A stretch of DNA of 64,000 bases from PALSA-612 sp963776375 (lineage in GTDB: Bacteria; Actinomycetota; Thermoleophilia; Gaiellales; Gaiellaceae). The translations under genes were made by a program, and so were the position numbers. Every line of letters begins with the position of its first letter. Positions within the stretch are counted from its first letter, which is position 1. The notes below the pieces were generated by a model. That model searched no databases and had not been told where the DNA came from. It saw nothing but the letters and a program-made list of their open reading frames with translations. Shown here in pieces: positions 16,563 to 25,121 of the stretch. The stretch lies in NCBI GenBank assembly GCA_963776375.1, contig CAVZMF010000002.1, forward strand, positions 806,001-870,000. The letters run 5' to 3'.

Positions 16563-18026
16563 ATGAGCAAGCAGCGCATCTACATCACCACCTCGATCCC
16601 GTATGTGAACGGCGACCCGCACGTCGGCTTCGCACTCGAGTGCGTTCAGGCCGACGTCCTTGCCCGCCACCACCGCGCCCGCGGCGACGACGTGCGGTTC
16701 CTGAGCGGCACCGACGACAACGCGCTCAAGAACGTGCGCGCCGCGGCCGCCGCCGGCGTTCCGGTCGCCGAGTTCGTCGCCGAGAAGGCCGCGCGATTCG
16801 CCGCGCTCCAGGAGCGGCTCGAGCTCTCCTACGACGACTTCATCTCGACGAGCATCGATCCTCGCCACCGGCCGGGCGTCGATCGACTCTGGCAGGCGTG
16901 CGCGGCGGCCGGCGATCTCTACCCGCGCGAGTACGAGGGCCTCTACTGCGTCGGGTGCGAGGCGTTCGTGCAGCCCGACGAACTTCGCGACGGCGTGTGC
17001 CCGGAGCACGGGATACCGCCCGAGCCGGTGTCCGAGTGCAACTGGTTCTTCCGCCTCTCCCGTTACCAGGACGAGCTCCGTGCTCTGATCGAGAGCGGCC
17101 GGCTCCGCATCGAGCCGGAGCAGCGGAGAAACGAGGCGCTCGCGTTCGTCCGGGGCGGGCTCGAGGACTTCAGCGTGTCGCGGGCGGCCCCGAGGGCGCG
17201 TGGCTTCGGGATCCCGGTGCCTGACGACGACTCACAGGTGGTCTACGTCTGGTTCGACGCGCTGGCCAACTACATCACCGCCCTCGGCTTCGGCGGGAAC
17301 GGCGGGCTGTACCGGACCTGGTGGGACGAGTCGGACGAGCGCATCCACGTGATCGGCAAGGGCATCCTCCGCTTCCACGCCGTCTACTGGCCGGCGATCC
17401 TCCTCTCCGCGCGCCTGACGCTACCGACGCGGATCTTCGTGCACGACTACGTGACCGCGGAGGGCACGAAGCTGTCGAAGTCGGCGGCGTCTGCGATCGA
17501 TCCGTTCGCGGTCGCGGATGCCTACGGCACGGACGCGCTCCGCTGGTGGTTCGCCCGCGGTGTTCCCCGCAGCGGAGACGTCGATTTCCGGGCCGAGCTC
17601 GTCGCTGCTCGTGCGAACGAGCTCGCGAACGAGCTCGGCAACCTCGTCAATCGCACAATCGCGCTCGCCGGCGACGCTCGTTTCGACGGGGCGTCCGGCG
17701 ACCCGCCCGGCGCCGGCGAGCTCAGGGCGGCGTTGCTCCGGTCACGAGGTGCCGTCGACGCAACGCTGGACACGTTCGACATCCGCGCCGCAGCCGATTC
17801 GGTCTGGGAGCTGGTCACGGCGGCGAACCGCTTCGTCTCCGGCGCGCAGCCTTGGCAGCTGTCCGCCTCCGAGAGGGAGCCGGTCGTCGGGCTCCTGCTC
17901 GAGACCTGCTGCGTCATCGCGCGGGAGATCGAGCCGTTCCTCCCGACCGCGTCGGAGCGCATCGCTCGGACGCTCGAGCAACGCGACCGACAGCTCGGCC
18001 GCACGCTCTTCCGGAAGCCGGGCTAA
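16563..18026 (+). CDS. metG: methionyl-tRNA synthetase
   Basis: Class I aminoacyl-tRNA synthetase charging tRNA-Met. 487 residues: nucleotide-binding PYVNGDPHVGFALE (HIGH variant HVGF), a knuckle CVGCEAF...CPEHG, tryptophan-rich active-site region VVYVWFDALANYITALG, and EGTKLSKS (KMSKS variant) near residue 305. The C-terminal anticodon-binding helices are present; there is no C-terminal dimerisation (EMAP-II-like) domain, as in the short actinobacterial type. Stop codon overlaps that of convergent kynU by 2 nt. Confidence 0.96.
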   Translation: MSKQRIYITTSIPYVNGDPHVGFALECVQADVLARHHRARGDDVRFLSGTDDNALKNVRAAAAAGVPVAEFVAEKAARFAALQERLELSYDDFISTSIDPRHRPGVDRLWQACAAAGDLYPREYEGLYCVGCEAFVQPDELRDGVCPEHGIPPEPVSECNWFFRLSRYQDELRALIESGRLRIEPEQRRNEALAFVRGGLEDFSVSRAAPRARGFGIPVPDDDSQVVYVWFDALANYITALGFGGNGGLYRTWWDESDERIHVIGKGILRFHAVYWPAILLSARLTLPTRIFVHDYVTAEGTKLSKSAASAIDPFAVADAYGTDALRWWFARGVPRSGDVDFRAELVAARANELANELGNLVNRTIALAGDARFDGASGDPPGAGELRAALLRSRGAVDATLDTFDIRAAADSVWELVTAANRFVSGAQPWQLSASEREPVVGLLLETCCVIAREIEPFLPTASERIARTLEQRDRQLGRTLFRKPG

Positions 18027-19258
18027 CGCGGCTCGAGGACGTCGAGCAGCGCGACGGCGACGCGGCGGCAGTCCTCGTACGTGTTGTAGAGCGGGACGGG
18101 CGCGAAGCGGAGCACGTCCGGCTCGCGGAAGTCGCAGACGACGCCGTGCTCGGCCCGCAGCCGCGCCGCCAGCGAGCGGGCGCCGTCGCACGAGACGGAC
18201 AGCTGGCAGCCGCGCCGCTCGGGATCGCGCGGCGTCGTCACGACCATGCGCCGCGACCGGGCGACCTCGTCGAGCAGCTCCTCGAGATAGGCCGTGAGTC
18301 GCAGCGACCGGCCGCGCAGCGCGTCGAGCCCGGCGCGGTCGAACTGCTCGAGCGAGGCGCGGAGCGGCGCGAGCGCGAGCACCGTCGGCGTCGACACCGC
18401 CCAGCCCTCCGCGCCCGGCCGGGGAACGAAGTCGGGCTCCATCCTGAACCGCTCCTCCGGGTCGTTCCCCCACCAGCCGGCGAGCCGCCCGAGGCCGAGC
18501 TCGCGGCCGTGGCGCTCATGGACGAATGCGCCGCCGGGCGCGCCCGGCCCGCCGTTCACGTACTTGTAGTGGCACCAGACCGCGAAGTCCACGCCCGCGT
18601 CGTGCAGCGAGACGGCGACGTTGCCGATCGAGTGCGCGAGGTCCCAGGCCGCGACGGCGCCGACCGCGTGCACCGCGTCGGTGAGCGCCGCCACGTCGAG
18701 GACCTCCCCGCTCAGGTAGTTCACGCCCGGCAGCAGGGCGACGGCGAGCGAGCCCCCGGCGCGCGCGATCGCATCCTCCACCTCGCCGATCGGCACCCGC
18801 ATCACGGCATCTGCAGGATCGAGGCCGTGCCAGGCCGCCTGGCTCTGCACGGCGTACGAGTCGGACGGAAACGCCGTGTCCTCGATCAGGATCCGGAAGC
18901 GCTCCGCGGTCGGCCGGTAGAACGAGGCCAGCAGCAGGTGCAGGTTGAGGGTCAGCGTGTTCATGACCGTGACCTCGTCCGGCGCCGCGCCGACGAGCCG
19001 CGCGACCGACCCGCGCAGCGAGCCCGCGTACTCGAGCCAGGGCTCGCGGGCCTCGAACCAGCCCTCGACGCCGAGTCGCGCCCACTCGTCGAGCTCCTCC
19101 TCGATCGCCGCCTTCGCCGCGCGCGGCTGCAGGCCGAGCGAGTTTCCCGCCAGGTACGCCCAGTCCTGGCCGGCTCGGTCCTGCGGGATCAGGAACTCCT
19201 CCCGCAGCGACGGCAGCGGGTCGCGCTCCTCCAGCTCTCGCGCTCTGTCGGCGTCCAA
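18023..19258 (-). CDS. kynU: kynureninase
   Basis: PLP enzyme cleaving kynurenine to anthranilate and alanine. 411 residues. Substrate-binding LAGNSLGLQPRAAK, MNTLTLNLHLLLASFY, AWDLAHSIGNVAVSLHD (PLP-contacting Asp) and the Schiff-base lysine in WCHYKYVNGGPGAPGG; then GWWGND and the C-terminal small domain. Start taken as TTG 19258, two bases after the polyprenyl synthase stop, because the upstream in-frame part belongs to that gene. No other tryptophan-catabolic gene is in the window, so its physiological role here is open. Confidence 0.92.
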   Translation of the reverse strand: MDADRARELEERDPLPSLREEFLIPQDRAGQDWAYLAGNSLGLQPRAAKAAIEEELDEWARLGVEGWFEAREPWLEYAGSLRGSVARLVGAAPDEVTVMNTLTLNLHLLLASFYRPTAERFRILIEDTAFPSDSYAVQSQAAWHGLDPADAVMRVPIGEVEDAIARAGGSLAVALLPGVNYLSGEVLDVAALTDAVHAVGAVAAWDLAHSIGNVAVSLHDAGVDFAVWCHYKYVNGGPGAPGGAFVHERHGRELGLGRLAGWWGNDPEERFRMEPDFVPRPGAEGWAVSTPTVLALAPLRASLEQFDRAGLDALRGRSLRLTAYLEELLDEVARSRRMVVTTPRDPERRGCQLSVSCDGARSLAARLRAEHGVVCDFREPDVLRFAPVPLYNTYEDCRRVAVALLDVLEPR

Positions 19259-19260
19259 GG

Positions 19261-20036
19261 TCAGACGACGCGGACGGCGAGTTCCGCGACGATGCCGTCC
19301 AGGACGGACGTGTCCGCCGGGATCGCGGCCAGCCGCTCGTGCGCCCGCGCCGCCGCCTCGTCGGCCAGCCGGCGCGCACCGCTCAGGCCCGTCCGTGACG
19401 TAGAAGCCGTCCTCGTCGAGGATGTCGTCGACGACCTGGAAGAGCATGCCGAGCTCGTCGCCGAACGCACGCCAGCCTCCCTGCTCCGCACTCGGGGACA
19501 TCCGCCGCCCACAGCGCCAGCGACACCGACGCCGCGAACAGGCGCCCGGTCTTCAGGCGGTGGACGACCTCGAGGTCGGCGCCGTCGACCATCGTGTCGA
19601 GGTACTGGCCGCCGATCATCCCTAGCGTCATCTCGGCCAGCTCGCGCGAGACGTCGGCCGTCGGGTACGAGCCCGCGAGCCGGAACGCCTCGGCGAGGAG
19701 CCCGTCGCCGGCCAGCACCGCCGTGCCCTCCCCGTACGCGGCCCAGACGCTCGGCTTCCCGCGCCGCTCCTCGTCGTCGTCCAGCGCGGGCAGGTCGTCG
19801 TGGACGAGCGAGAAGTTGTGGACGAGCTCGACGGCGAGCGCGGCCGGCATCACCTGCTCGACCGGCGCCCCGCAGGCCTCGCCGGTCGCGAGGCAGATCA
19901 CGGGCCTGACCCGCTTGCCCCCCATCTCGGCGAGCGCATAGCGCATCGACGCCGACTGGCCGTCCAGCTCGGGCCAGAACGCGAACCGTGCGATCGCCTC
20001 GTCGGTCAGCGCCTTGAGCTCGTCAGGGCTGCGCAT
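19261..20036 (-). CDS. ispA: trans-polyprenyl diphosphate synthase, IspA-like (two frameshifts)
   Basis: Condenses isopentenyl diphosphate onto allylic diphosphates (farnesyl/geranylgeranyl class). First Asp-rich motif in NFSLVHDDLPALDDDEERRG, GGKRVRPVICLATGEA, GQYLDTMV and TGRLFAASV in the first frame; second Asp-rich motif in FQVVDDILDEDG after a break at about 19503; a second break at about 19389 leads to LSGARRLADEAAARAHERL. Both are +1. Repaired length 257 residues, somewhat short for the family. Chain length of the product cannot be assigned. Position after nusB and the XseB-like gene is the usual place for ispA. Confidence 0.85.
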
Positions 20037-20211
20037 CGGCCTCCCTCCGCGCCCGCTCGATCTCGGCGTGCGCCTCCTTGGCCAGCTCGGTGATCTCGCC
20101 GAGCAGGTCGACGGCCGCGTCGGGATCCTCGGTCGCCTCCAGCAAGGTCCGCTTCTCCTCCAGCTGCGCGAGCAGCTCCGCCGCGTGATCGAGCGGATCG
20201 GACGTGCTCAT
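20023..20211 (-). CDS. small helical protein in the xseB position (divergent XseB?)
   Basis: 62 residues, strongly helical, beginning MSTSDPLDHAAELLAQLEEK and ending ITELAKEAHAEIERARREAD. Length and position (between nusB and ispA) match exonuclease VII small subunit, and the pattern of heptad leucines and the ELAKEAHAEIERA tail resemble that family loosely, but the usual N-terminal SFEEAL motif is missing and no xseA is present. ATGA overlap with nusB and 14-nt overlap with ispA show co-translation. Confidence 0.5.
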   Translation of the reverse strand: MSTSDPLDHAAELLAQLEEKRTLLEATEDPDAAVDLLGEITELAKEAHAEIERARREADAQP

Positions 20212-20606
20212 GCCGCCGCCTCGTCCTCCGCCACGCGGCCGAGGATGCCGTTCACGAGCCGCGCCGCCTCGGGGGACGCGTACCGCTTGGCCAGGCCGAC
20301 TGCCTCCGAGATCGCCACCTCAGGCGGCACCGTAGCGCCTTCCAGCTCGGAGATGCCAATCCGCAGGATGTTGCGCTCGAGGACGCCGAGACGGTCGGCG
20401 GGCCAGCCCTCCGAGACCTCGTCGATCCGCCGGTCGAGCTCGGCGCTCCGGGCCACGACCCCTTCGGCCAGCTCGAGCGCGAACGGATCGACCGGCTGCT
20501 CGTTCTGCTCGGCCAGCGGCTTGCCGGTCAGGTCCCAGTTGTAGAGCAGGAAGAGCGCCGAGCGGCGGGCGGCCCGGCGGCCTGTGGGCTTGCGCGGGCG
20601 GCTCAT
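20208..20606 (-). CDS. nusB: transcription antitermination factor NusB
   Basis: All-helical RNA-binding protein that works with NusE (S10) at boxA in rRNA antitermination. 132 residues: RRAARRSALFLLYNWDLTGK, DRLGVLERNILRIGISEL and PPEVAISEAVGLAKRYASPE...RLVNGILG are the conserved helices. ATG 20606 overlaps the accC stop (ATGA). Confidence 0.94.
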   Translation of the reverse strand: MSRPRKPTGRRAARRSALFLLYNWDLTGKPLAEQNEQPVDPFALELAEGVVARSAELDRRIDEVSEGWPADRLGVLERNILRIGISELEGATVPPEVAISEAVGLAKRYASPEAARLVNGILGRVAEDEAAA

Positions 20607-21961
20607 CCTGCAGCGAGCGCCGGGAGCAACGCCTCGGCGTCGTCGAGATAGCTCGTCGAGTAGCGGCCGGCCGCGAACGGCTCGCTCGCGAGGACGTCGA
20701 GGTGCAGTCCACGCGTCGTGGGCAGCCCGTCGACCACCAGCTCGGTCAGCGCGCGGCGGCCGCGTGCGATCGCCGTCGGCCGGTCGTCGGCCCAGACGAT
20801 CAGCTTCGCGATCAGCGAGTCGTAGTAGGGGGAGATCACGGTGCCGTCCTCGACCGCGGTATCCACGCGGACGCCCAGGCCGAGCGGCGGCCGGAAGCGC
20901 TCGATCGTCCCCGGCGCGGGCGCGAACCCCCGCGCGGGGTCCTCGGCGTTGATGCGGAACTCGATCGCATGACCGCGTCGCGGCGCCCTGCCGGTGAGCG
21001 CGAGCGGCTCGCCGCCGGCGACGCGGAGCTGCCCCTGGACGATGTCGATGCCGGTCGTCAGCTCGCTGACCGGGTGCTCGACCTGCAGGCGCGCGTTCAG
21101 CTCGATGAAATAGAAGGCGCCGTCCGGGCCGACCAGGAACTCGAATGTTCCGGCGCTCCGATACCCGATCGCGCGGCACGCACGCTCCGCCGCCGCTTCC
21201 ATCTCCTCGCGCGTCTCCGGCGTCAGCGCGGGCGACGGCGACTCCTCGATCAGCTTCTGGTGGCGCCGCTGGATCGAGCACTCGCGCTCGCCGAGGGTGA
21301 GTACGCCGCCTCGACCGTCGCAGAGCACCTGGATCTCGACGTGCCGCGCGGGCGCGATCGCCTTCTCGACGTAGAGGCTGCCGTCGCCGAAGGCGGCGAG
21401 CGCCTCGGCCGAGGCCATCTGGAAGGCGCTCTCGATCTCTCCGGGGCCGTCGACGAGGCGCATGCCCTTCCCGCCGCCCCCCGCCCTGGCCTTGAGCAGT
21501 ACCGGATAGGCGAGCTCGCCCGCCACGGACGCGGCCTCGTCCGGCGTGGTCGAGCCCTCCGTGCCCGGGACCACGGGCACGTGCGCCGCCTTCAGCTCGG
21601 CCTTCGCCTGGACCTTGTCGCCCATGCGCTGCATGACGTCCCCGCCGGGCCCGACGAAGACGAGGTCGTTCTGCTCGCACGCCTCGACGAAGGCGGGATT
21701 CTCGGCCAGGAACCCGTACCCGGGGTGCACCGCGTCGCAGCCCGTCGTCTTGGCGGCGGCGACGACGGCGGGAATGCTCAGGTAGCTCTGCGCGGCCTGC
21801 GGCGGCCCGATACGGACGGCACGGTCGGCGAGGCGGACGTGCAGCGCGTTCTCGTCCGCCGTGGAGTAGACCGCCACGGCCTCCAGCCCGAGCTCGTGGG
21901 CCGCGCGGATCACGCGGACCGCGATCTCGCCCCGGTTGGCGACGAGGACGCGCTGGAACAT
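20603..21961 (-). CDS. accC: biotin carboxylase subunit
   Basis: ATP-grasp enzyme that carboxylates biotin on its carrier protein. 452 residues. N-terminus MFQRVLVANRGEIAVRVIRA; ATP lid VLLKARAGGGGKGMRLV; RECSIQRRHQKLIEESP; carboxylase active site YFIELNARLQVEHPVSE and EFRINAEDP. Start ATG 21961 is 2 nt after the stop of the carboxyltransferase/carrier fusion, whose BCCP domain is its evident substrate. With no other CT subunit in the window it may also serve acetyl-CoA carboxylase encoded elsewhere. Confidence 0.96.
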   Translation of the reverse strand: MFQRVLVANRGEIAVRVIRAAHELGLEAVAVYSTADENALHVRLADRAVRIGPPQAAQSYLSIPAVVAAAKTTGCDAVHPGYGFLAENPAFVEACEQNDLVFVGPGGDVMQRMGDKVQAKAELKAAHVPVVPGTEGSTTPDEAASVAGELAYPVLLKARAGGGGKGMRLVDGPGEIESAFQMASAEALAAFGDGSLYVEKAIAPARHVEIQVLCDGRGGVLTLGERECSIQRRHQKLIEESPSPALTPETREEMEAAAERACRAIGYRSAGTFEFLVGPDGAFYFIELNARLQVEHPVSELTTGIDIVQGQLRVAGGEPLALTGRAPRRGHAIEFRINAEDPARGFAPAPGTIERFRPPLGLGVRVDTAVEDGTVISPYYDSLIAKLIVWADDRPTAIARGRRALTELVVDGLPTTRGLHLDVLASEPFAAGRYSTSYLDDAEALLPALAAG

Positions 21962-21963
21962 GG

Positions 21964-23769
21964 CTAGAACGCAGGCGGCCGGCCGTCGACCGGCTCGAGC
22001 TCGAACAGCACCTGCCCGTACTCGACCGGCTGGGCGTTCTCGACCAGGATCGACCGGACCTGTCCCTCGACCTCGGCCTTGATCTCGTTCATCAGCTTCA
22101 TCGCCTCGAGGATGCAGAGCGTCTGCCCGGCGACGACGATGTCGCCCACCTGGACGTACGGCGCCGCCCCCGGCTCCGGTGCCCGATAGAAGGTGCCGAC
22201 CATCGGCGCCTCGATCCGCACGAGGTTGGCGGCGGCCGGCGCCGGCTCGACGGGCTGGGCGTCCTCCCCGGCCAGGCCCGGGGGAGCTCCCGCGGGTGCA
22301 GGCGCCCGTTCCTCGCTGCGGCGCACGGTCACGCGCATGCCGGCGTCCTCGATCGTGACCTCGCCGACACCCGACTCCTGGACGATGCGGACGAGCTCCC
22401 GGATGCGCTCGGCGCGGGCGGGCTCGGCGGCGGCGGCTTCGACCTCGTCGTGCCGCCCGCGCCCACGGATCGAGTGCAGCAGCGGTTCCGCAGCCTCGCC
22501 GAACAACGCCAGCAGGAGCAGCTCCTCCTCGCTCGCCGCCAGGCCCGCCGCCTGTTCCCGCACGTCGTCGAGATCGACCTCGGGCTCCGGCGCCGGTTCC
22601 TCTCCGCTGACGAGGCGAACGGCCCGCAGGACGGTCTCGTCGATCTCGGCCGGCGGCGACCCGAAGCGCCCGGACAGCAGCCCGCCGAGCTCGTCGAGCA
22701 CCGTCTGGTAGCGCTCCGCTGAGAGGACGTGGATCAGTGCCTGCGAGCCGAGGATCTGCCCGATCGGCGCCGCGAGCGGCGGCCAACCGGCCTCGCTGCG
22801 GATCAGGGCGAGCTCATCGAGCACCTCGTCGATCCGGTCGCCGGCGCCGTTGGCCCGGAGGTGAAGGTCGAGCGCGGCCACGAGCCCCGGCGGCAGGCTG
22901 TGCTGGGCAGCGCGTGTGGCAACGCGCGGCGGGATCGGCAAGACGGGCTCGTCGCCGAGATGCTCGTCGACGAGCTCCGAGGCGCGCCAGAGCGCGTCGA
23001 TGTCGACGCCGGTGTCGAAGTCGAGCGCCGCGAGGGCACGGGCGACCGACTCGCCGGGCACGCGGTGCAGCGACAGCGCGAGCGGGTAGAGGGCTGTGGC
23101 GATCAGGTCGGCCCCGGCGCGGACCGCCTCCAAGGCCGCCGCGAGCGCGGCGCCGCCGGCGCCCTGGCAGTAGAGCCCGACCGGGAGCCCGCTCGCCTCG
23201 CGCACCGCGCCGACCACCTCCGCCGCGAGGCGCGGGTGGAGCGAGCCGGAAGGGTCGTGGATCAGGACGCGGGCGGCGCCGAGCCCGGGGAGCAGGCTCG
23301 CGCGCTCGGCGATCGCCTCGGTCTCGTCCGTGCGGCCGGGGCTGTAGACGAGGCCTGCGTCGAACTCTCGGTCGGCCGCCGTGATCGCTTCGGCCGCCTC
23401 GCGGAGGTTCGAGACGTCGTTCAGTGGGTCGTGCAGACGGAAGACGTCGATGCCGCTGTCGGCCGCGGAGGCGACGAACCTGCGGACGACGTCGACGCCG
23501 ACAGGCCGCGAGCCGACGAGGAACCGGCCGCGGAGCGCCATCGCCAGCGGCGTCTCGGTTCGCGTCCTGATCGCGCGGATGCGCTCCCAGGGGCTCTCGA
23601 CCCCACGCTTGACGGCGCTGTCGAAGCAGCCGCCGCCGGACACCTCGAGGTAAGCGAAGCCCGCCGAGCCGAGGATCTCGGCCAGCCGAAGCTGGTCGGA
23701 CGCCGGCATCGACCCCGCGAGGGGCTCCTGCCCGAGCAGGCGCAGCGTCGTGTCGACGAGCCTCGGCAT
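21964..23769 (-). CDS. OadA-like carboxyltransferase domain (degenerate) fused to biotin carboxyl carrier (AccB)
   Basis: 601 residues. Residues 1-290 follow the pyruvate carboxylase/oxaloacetate decarboxylase TIM barrel closely (VSGGGCFD, SPWERIRAIR, MALRGRFLVGSRP, DSGIDVFRLHDPLND), and about 300-450 resemble the conserved PYC/OADA domain. The catalytic positions differ: TLR-D-A-H-Q is TLRLLGQ (Leu11 for the metal Asp), the carbamylated Lys of the KDM(A/S)G motif is His171 (IHDPSG), and the metal pair His-x-His is Tyr200-x-Gln202 (GLYCQGAGG). The C-terminus is a standard AccB: IEAPMVGTFYRAPEP and the biotinylated Lys558 in LEAMKLMNEI. So the carrier should work while the transferase should not. 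TAGGCT lies 9 nt before ATG 23769; the IS begins 29 nt upstream. Confidence 0.85.
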   Translation of the reverse strand: MPRLVDTTLRLLGQEPLAGSMPASDQLRLAEILGSAGFAYLEVSGGGCFDSAVKRGVESPWERIRAIRTRTETPLAMALRGRFLVGSRPVGVDVVRRFVASAADSGIDVFRLHDPLNDVSNLREAAEAITAADREFDAGLVYSPGRTDETEAIAERASLLPGLGAARVLIHDPSGSLHPRLAAEVVGAVREASGLPVGLYCQGAGGAALAAALEAVRAGADLIATALYPLALSLHRVPGESVARALAALDFDTGVDIDALWRASELVDEHLGDEPVLPIPPRVATRAAQHSLPPGLVAALDLHLRANGAGDRIDEVLDELALIRSEAGWPPLAAPIGQILGSQALIHVLSAERYQTVLDELGGLLSGRFGSPPAEIDETVLRAVRLVSGEEPAPEPEVDLDDVREQAAGLAASEEELLLLALFGEAAEPLLHSIRGRGRHDEVEAAAAEPARAERIRELVRIVQESGVGEVTIEDAGMRVTVRRSEERAPAPAGAPPGLAGEDAQPVEPAPAAANLVRIEAPMVGTFYRAPEPGAAPYVQVGDIVVAGQTLCILEAMKLMNEIKAEVEGQVRSILVENAQPVEYGQVLFELEPVDGRPPAF

Positions 23770-23797
23770 ACCGCGCTGAGCCTACCGCTCGCATGAG

Positions 23798-23822
23798 GGA
23801 AACGGCCGGTCATGCTTATCCG
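23798..23822 (+). repeat. left terminal inverted repeat of the IS
   Basis: Begins GGAAACGGCCGGTC and ends ATGCTTATCCG; pairs with 24803-24827 with three mismatches. Confidence 0.85.
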
Positions 23823-23858
23823 GTTAGCTCCGTCCGGGACGGTTCGTAGCTTCGTGGC

Positions 23859-24809
23859 GTGCTGCGTCCGGACTTTCCGCGTTCGGTGATTGAGTTCCAG
23901 CGTCGGTTTCCGGACGAAGCAGCATGCCGGGCGTATCTGTTTGCGTCGCGTTGGCCGGAGGGGTTCCGCTGCCCGGTCTGTGGCGGTGGCGACATCGGTG
24001 TCGAGCATCGCCGGCACCTATGGCAGTGCCGGGGTTGCGGCCGGCAGACGTCGGTGACGGCGGGAACGGTGATGCATAAGACGCGGCTGCCGTTGACGCT
24101 GTGGTTCTGGGCCGCCTACTTGGTCGCGACGCACGGGCCTGGGGTCTCAGCCTTGCAGCTGCAACGCCAGCTCGGCATCTCGCGCTACGAGACCGCGTGG
24201 ACGATCCTGCACAAGCTGCGACGTGCGATGGTCGCACCGGAGCGAGAGCCGCTCACGAGCGAGGTCGAGGTCGACGAGGGCTACCTGGGCGGCCGCGACA
24301 CCGATCTCCGCGGCGGCCGCCAGCGCGACGGCAAGCCGCTGGTCGGGGTCGCGGTCGAGGTGCGCGGCAACGGCTCGGGGCGTCTGCGGCTGCAGTTGCT
24401 GCCCGATCCCTCCGCGCACTCGCTCACCTCCTTCGTCCGCTCGAACGCGGCCGCCGGCACGATCGTGCACACCGACGGCTGGGCCGGCTACACCGGCTTG
24501 CGCGCCGCCGGCTTCGACCACCGGCCACACATCCAGCACGAGCGCTTTCCCGACCGCCAATGGGTGCTGCCGCGCGCACACCGCGCGCTCTCCAACCTCA
24601 AGACCTGGCTGCAGGGCACCCACCACGGCGTCTCGCCCAAGCACCTCCACGTCTACCTAAACGAGTTCGTCTTCCGCCACAATCGCCGCCGCACGCCTCT
24701 CGCCGGCTTCCAAACGCTCCTGGGACTCGGCACCGTCCACGAGCCCACCCCATACCGCCAGATCACCCGCCGCCAGCCGCCAAACGGCCTCGCGGAGCAG
24801 AGCGGATAA
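23859..24809 (+). CDS. IS1595-family (ISXO2-like) transposase
   Basis: 316 residues, GTG start. N-terminal zinc ribbon CPVCGG...CRGCGRQ (about residues 38-67) followed by TSVTAGTVMHKTRLPLTLWF, characteristic of the IS1595 group, then the DDE-type catalytic core: EVEVDEGYLGG (first Asp), TIVHTDGWAGYTGL (second Asp) and the terminal HVYLNEFVFRHNRR (ISXO2-like Asn/Glu). The frame is intact from start to stop, so the element may be active or recently inserted. Confidence 0.93.
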   Translation: MLRPDFPRSVIEFQRRFPDEAACRAYLFASRWPEGFRCPVCGGGDIGVEHRRHLWQCRGCGRQTSVTAGTVMHKTRLPLTLWFWAAYLVATHGPGVSALQLQRQLGISRYETAWTILHKLRRAMVAPEREPLTSEVEVDEGYLGGRDTDLRGGRQRDGKPLVGVAVEVRGNGSGRLRLQLLPDPSAHSLTSFVRSNAAAGTIVHTDGWAGYTGLRAAGFDHRPHIQHERFPDRQWVLPRAHRALSNLKTWLQGTHHGVSPKHLHVYLNEFVFRHNRRRTPLAGFQTLLGLGTVHEPTPYRQITRRQPPNGLAEQSG

Positions 24810-24827
24810 GCATGACAGCCGGTTTCC
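24803..24827 (-). repeat. right terminal inverted repeat of the IS
   Basis: Reverse complement begins GGAAACCGGCTGTC; overlaps the last codons of the transposase gene (stop 24807-24809). Confidence 0.85.
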
Positions 24828-24865
24828 CCCATGAGCCCCCTTCCCTTTGTGTGCGAAACGCCAAG

Positions 24866-25030
24866 CTACCCGGCCACGTGCTCCTGCAGCCGCGCCAGCT
24901 CGACCAGGTTCCTGTACGCCTTCTTGCCGAAGTCGAGGCTGTGCGCGAAGACGACGAGCTCGAGCTCCCCGGCGGGCAGCCAGAAGTCGAGCATGCTGAT
25001 GCAGGGGATGTAGGCCTCGTCGGTGAGCGG
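24866..25030 (-). pseudogene. thymidylate-synthase-like gene relic
   Basis: 54 codons open between an in-frame stop at 25031-25033 and TAG at 24866-24868. The peptide includes DEAYIPCISMLDFWLPAGEL and DFGKKAYRNLVELARLQEHV, resembling the part of thymidylate synthases after the catalytic-Cys region (PC...F...GKL...RS.D...N...L). The N-terminal two thirds and the C-terminal part are absent, so this is a remnant, 39 bp from the IS right end. Family assignment is by eye only. Confidence 0.5.
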
Positions 25031-25109
25031 CTAGCTTCGCATTCCTCGCCCACTCTCAGCCGTTTCTCATCACCGCGTGCTTGGATACGGGCCGTCCCGA
25101 CTCCCCGAG

Positions 25110-25117
25110 AAAGGAGG
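25110..25117 (+). promoter_or_regulatory. consensus Shine-Dalgarno AAAGGAGG
   Basis: Perfect AAAGGAGG, 4 nt before TTG 25122. It selects this TTG over the downstream ATG 25140. Confidence 0.65.
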
Positions 25118-25121
25118 CCGG

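Larger units (their letters stand above)
23798..24827 (+). mobile_element. IS1595-family insertion sequence with inverted repeats and target duplication
   Basis: 1030-bp element bounded by 25-bp imperfect inverted repeats (22/25 identical) starting GGAAACGG on the left and, in reverse, GGAAACCG on the right, each containing GTCATGCTTATCCG. It is flanked by CGCATGAG (23790-23797) and CCCATGAG (24828-24835), 7/8 identical, matching the 8-bp duplication expected for IS1595. Contains one intact transposase gene. It lies between accB/accC and efp, genes that are commonly neighbours. Confidence 0.88.
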
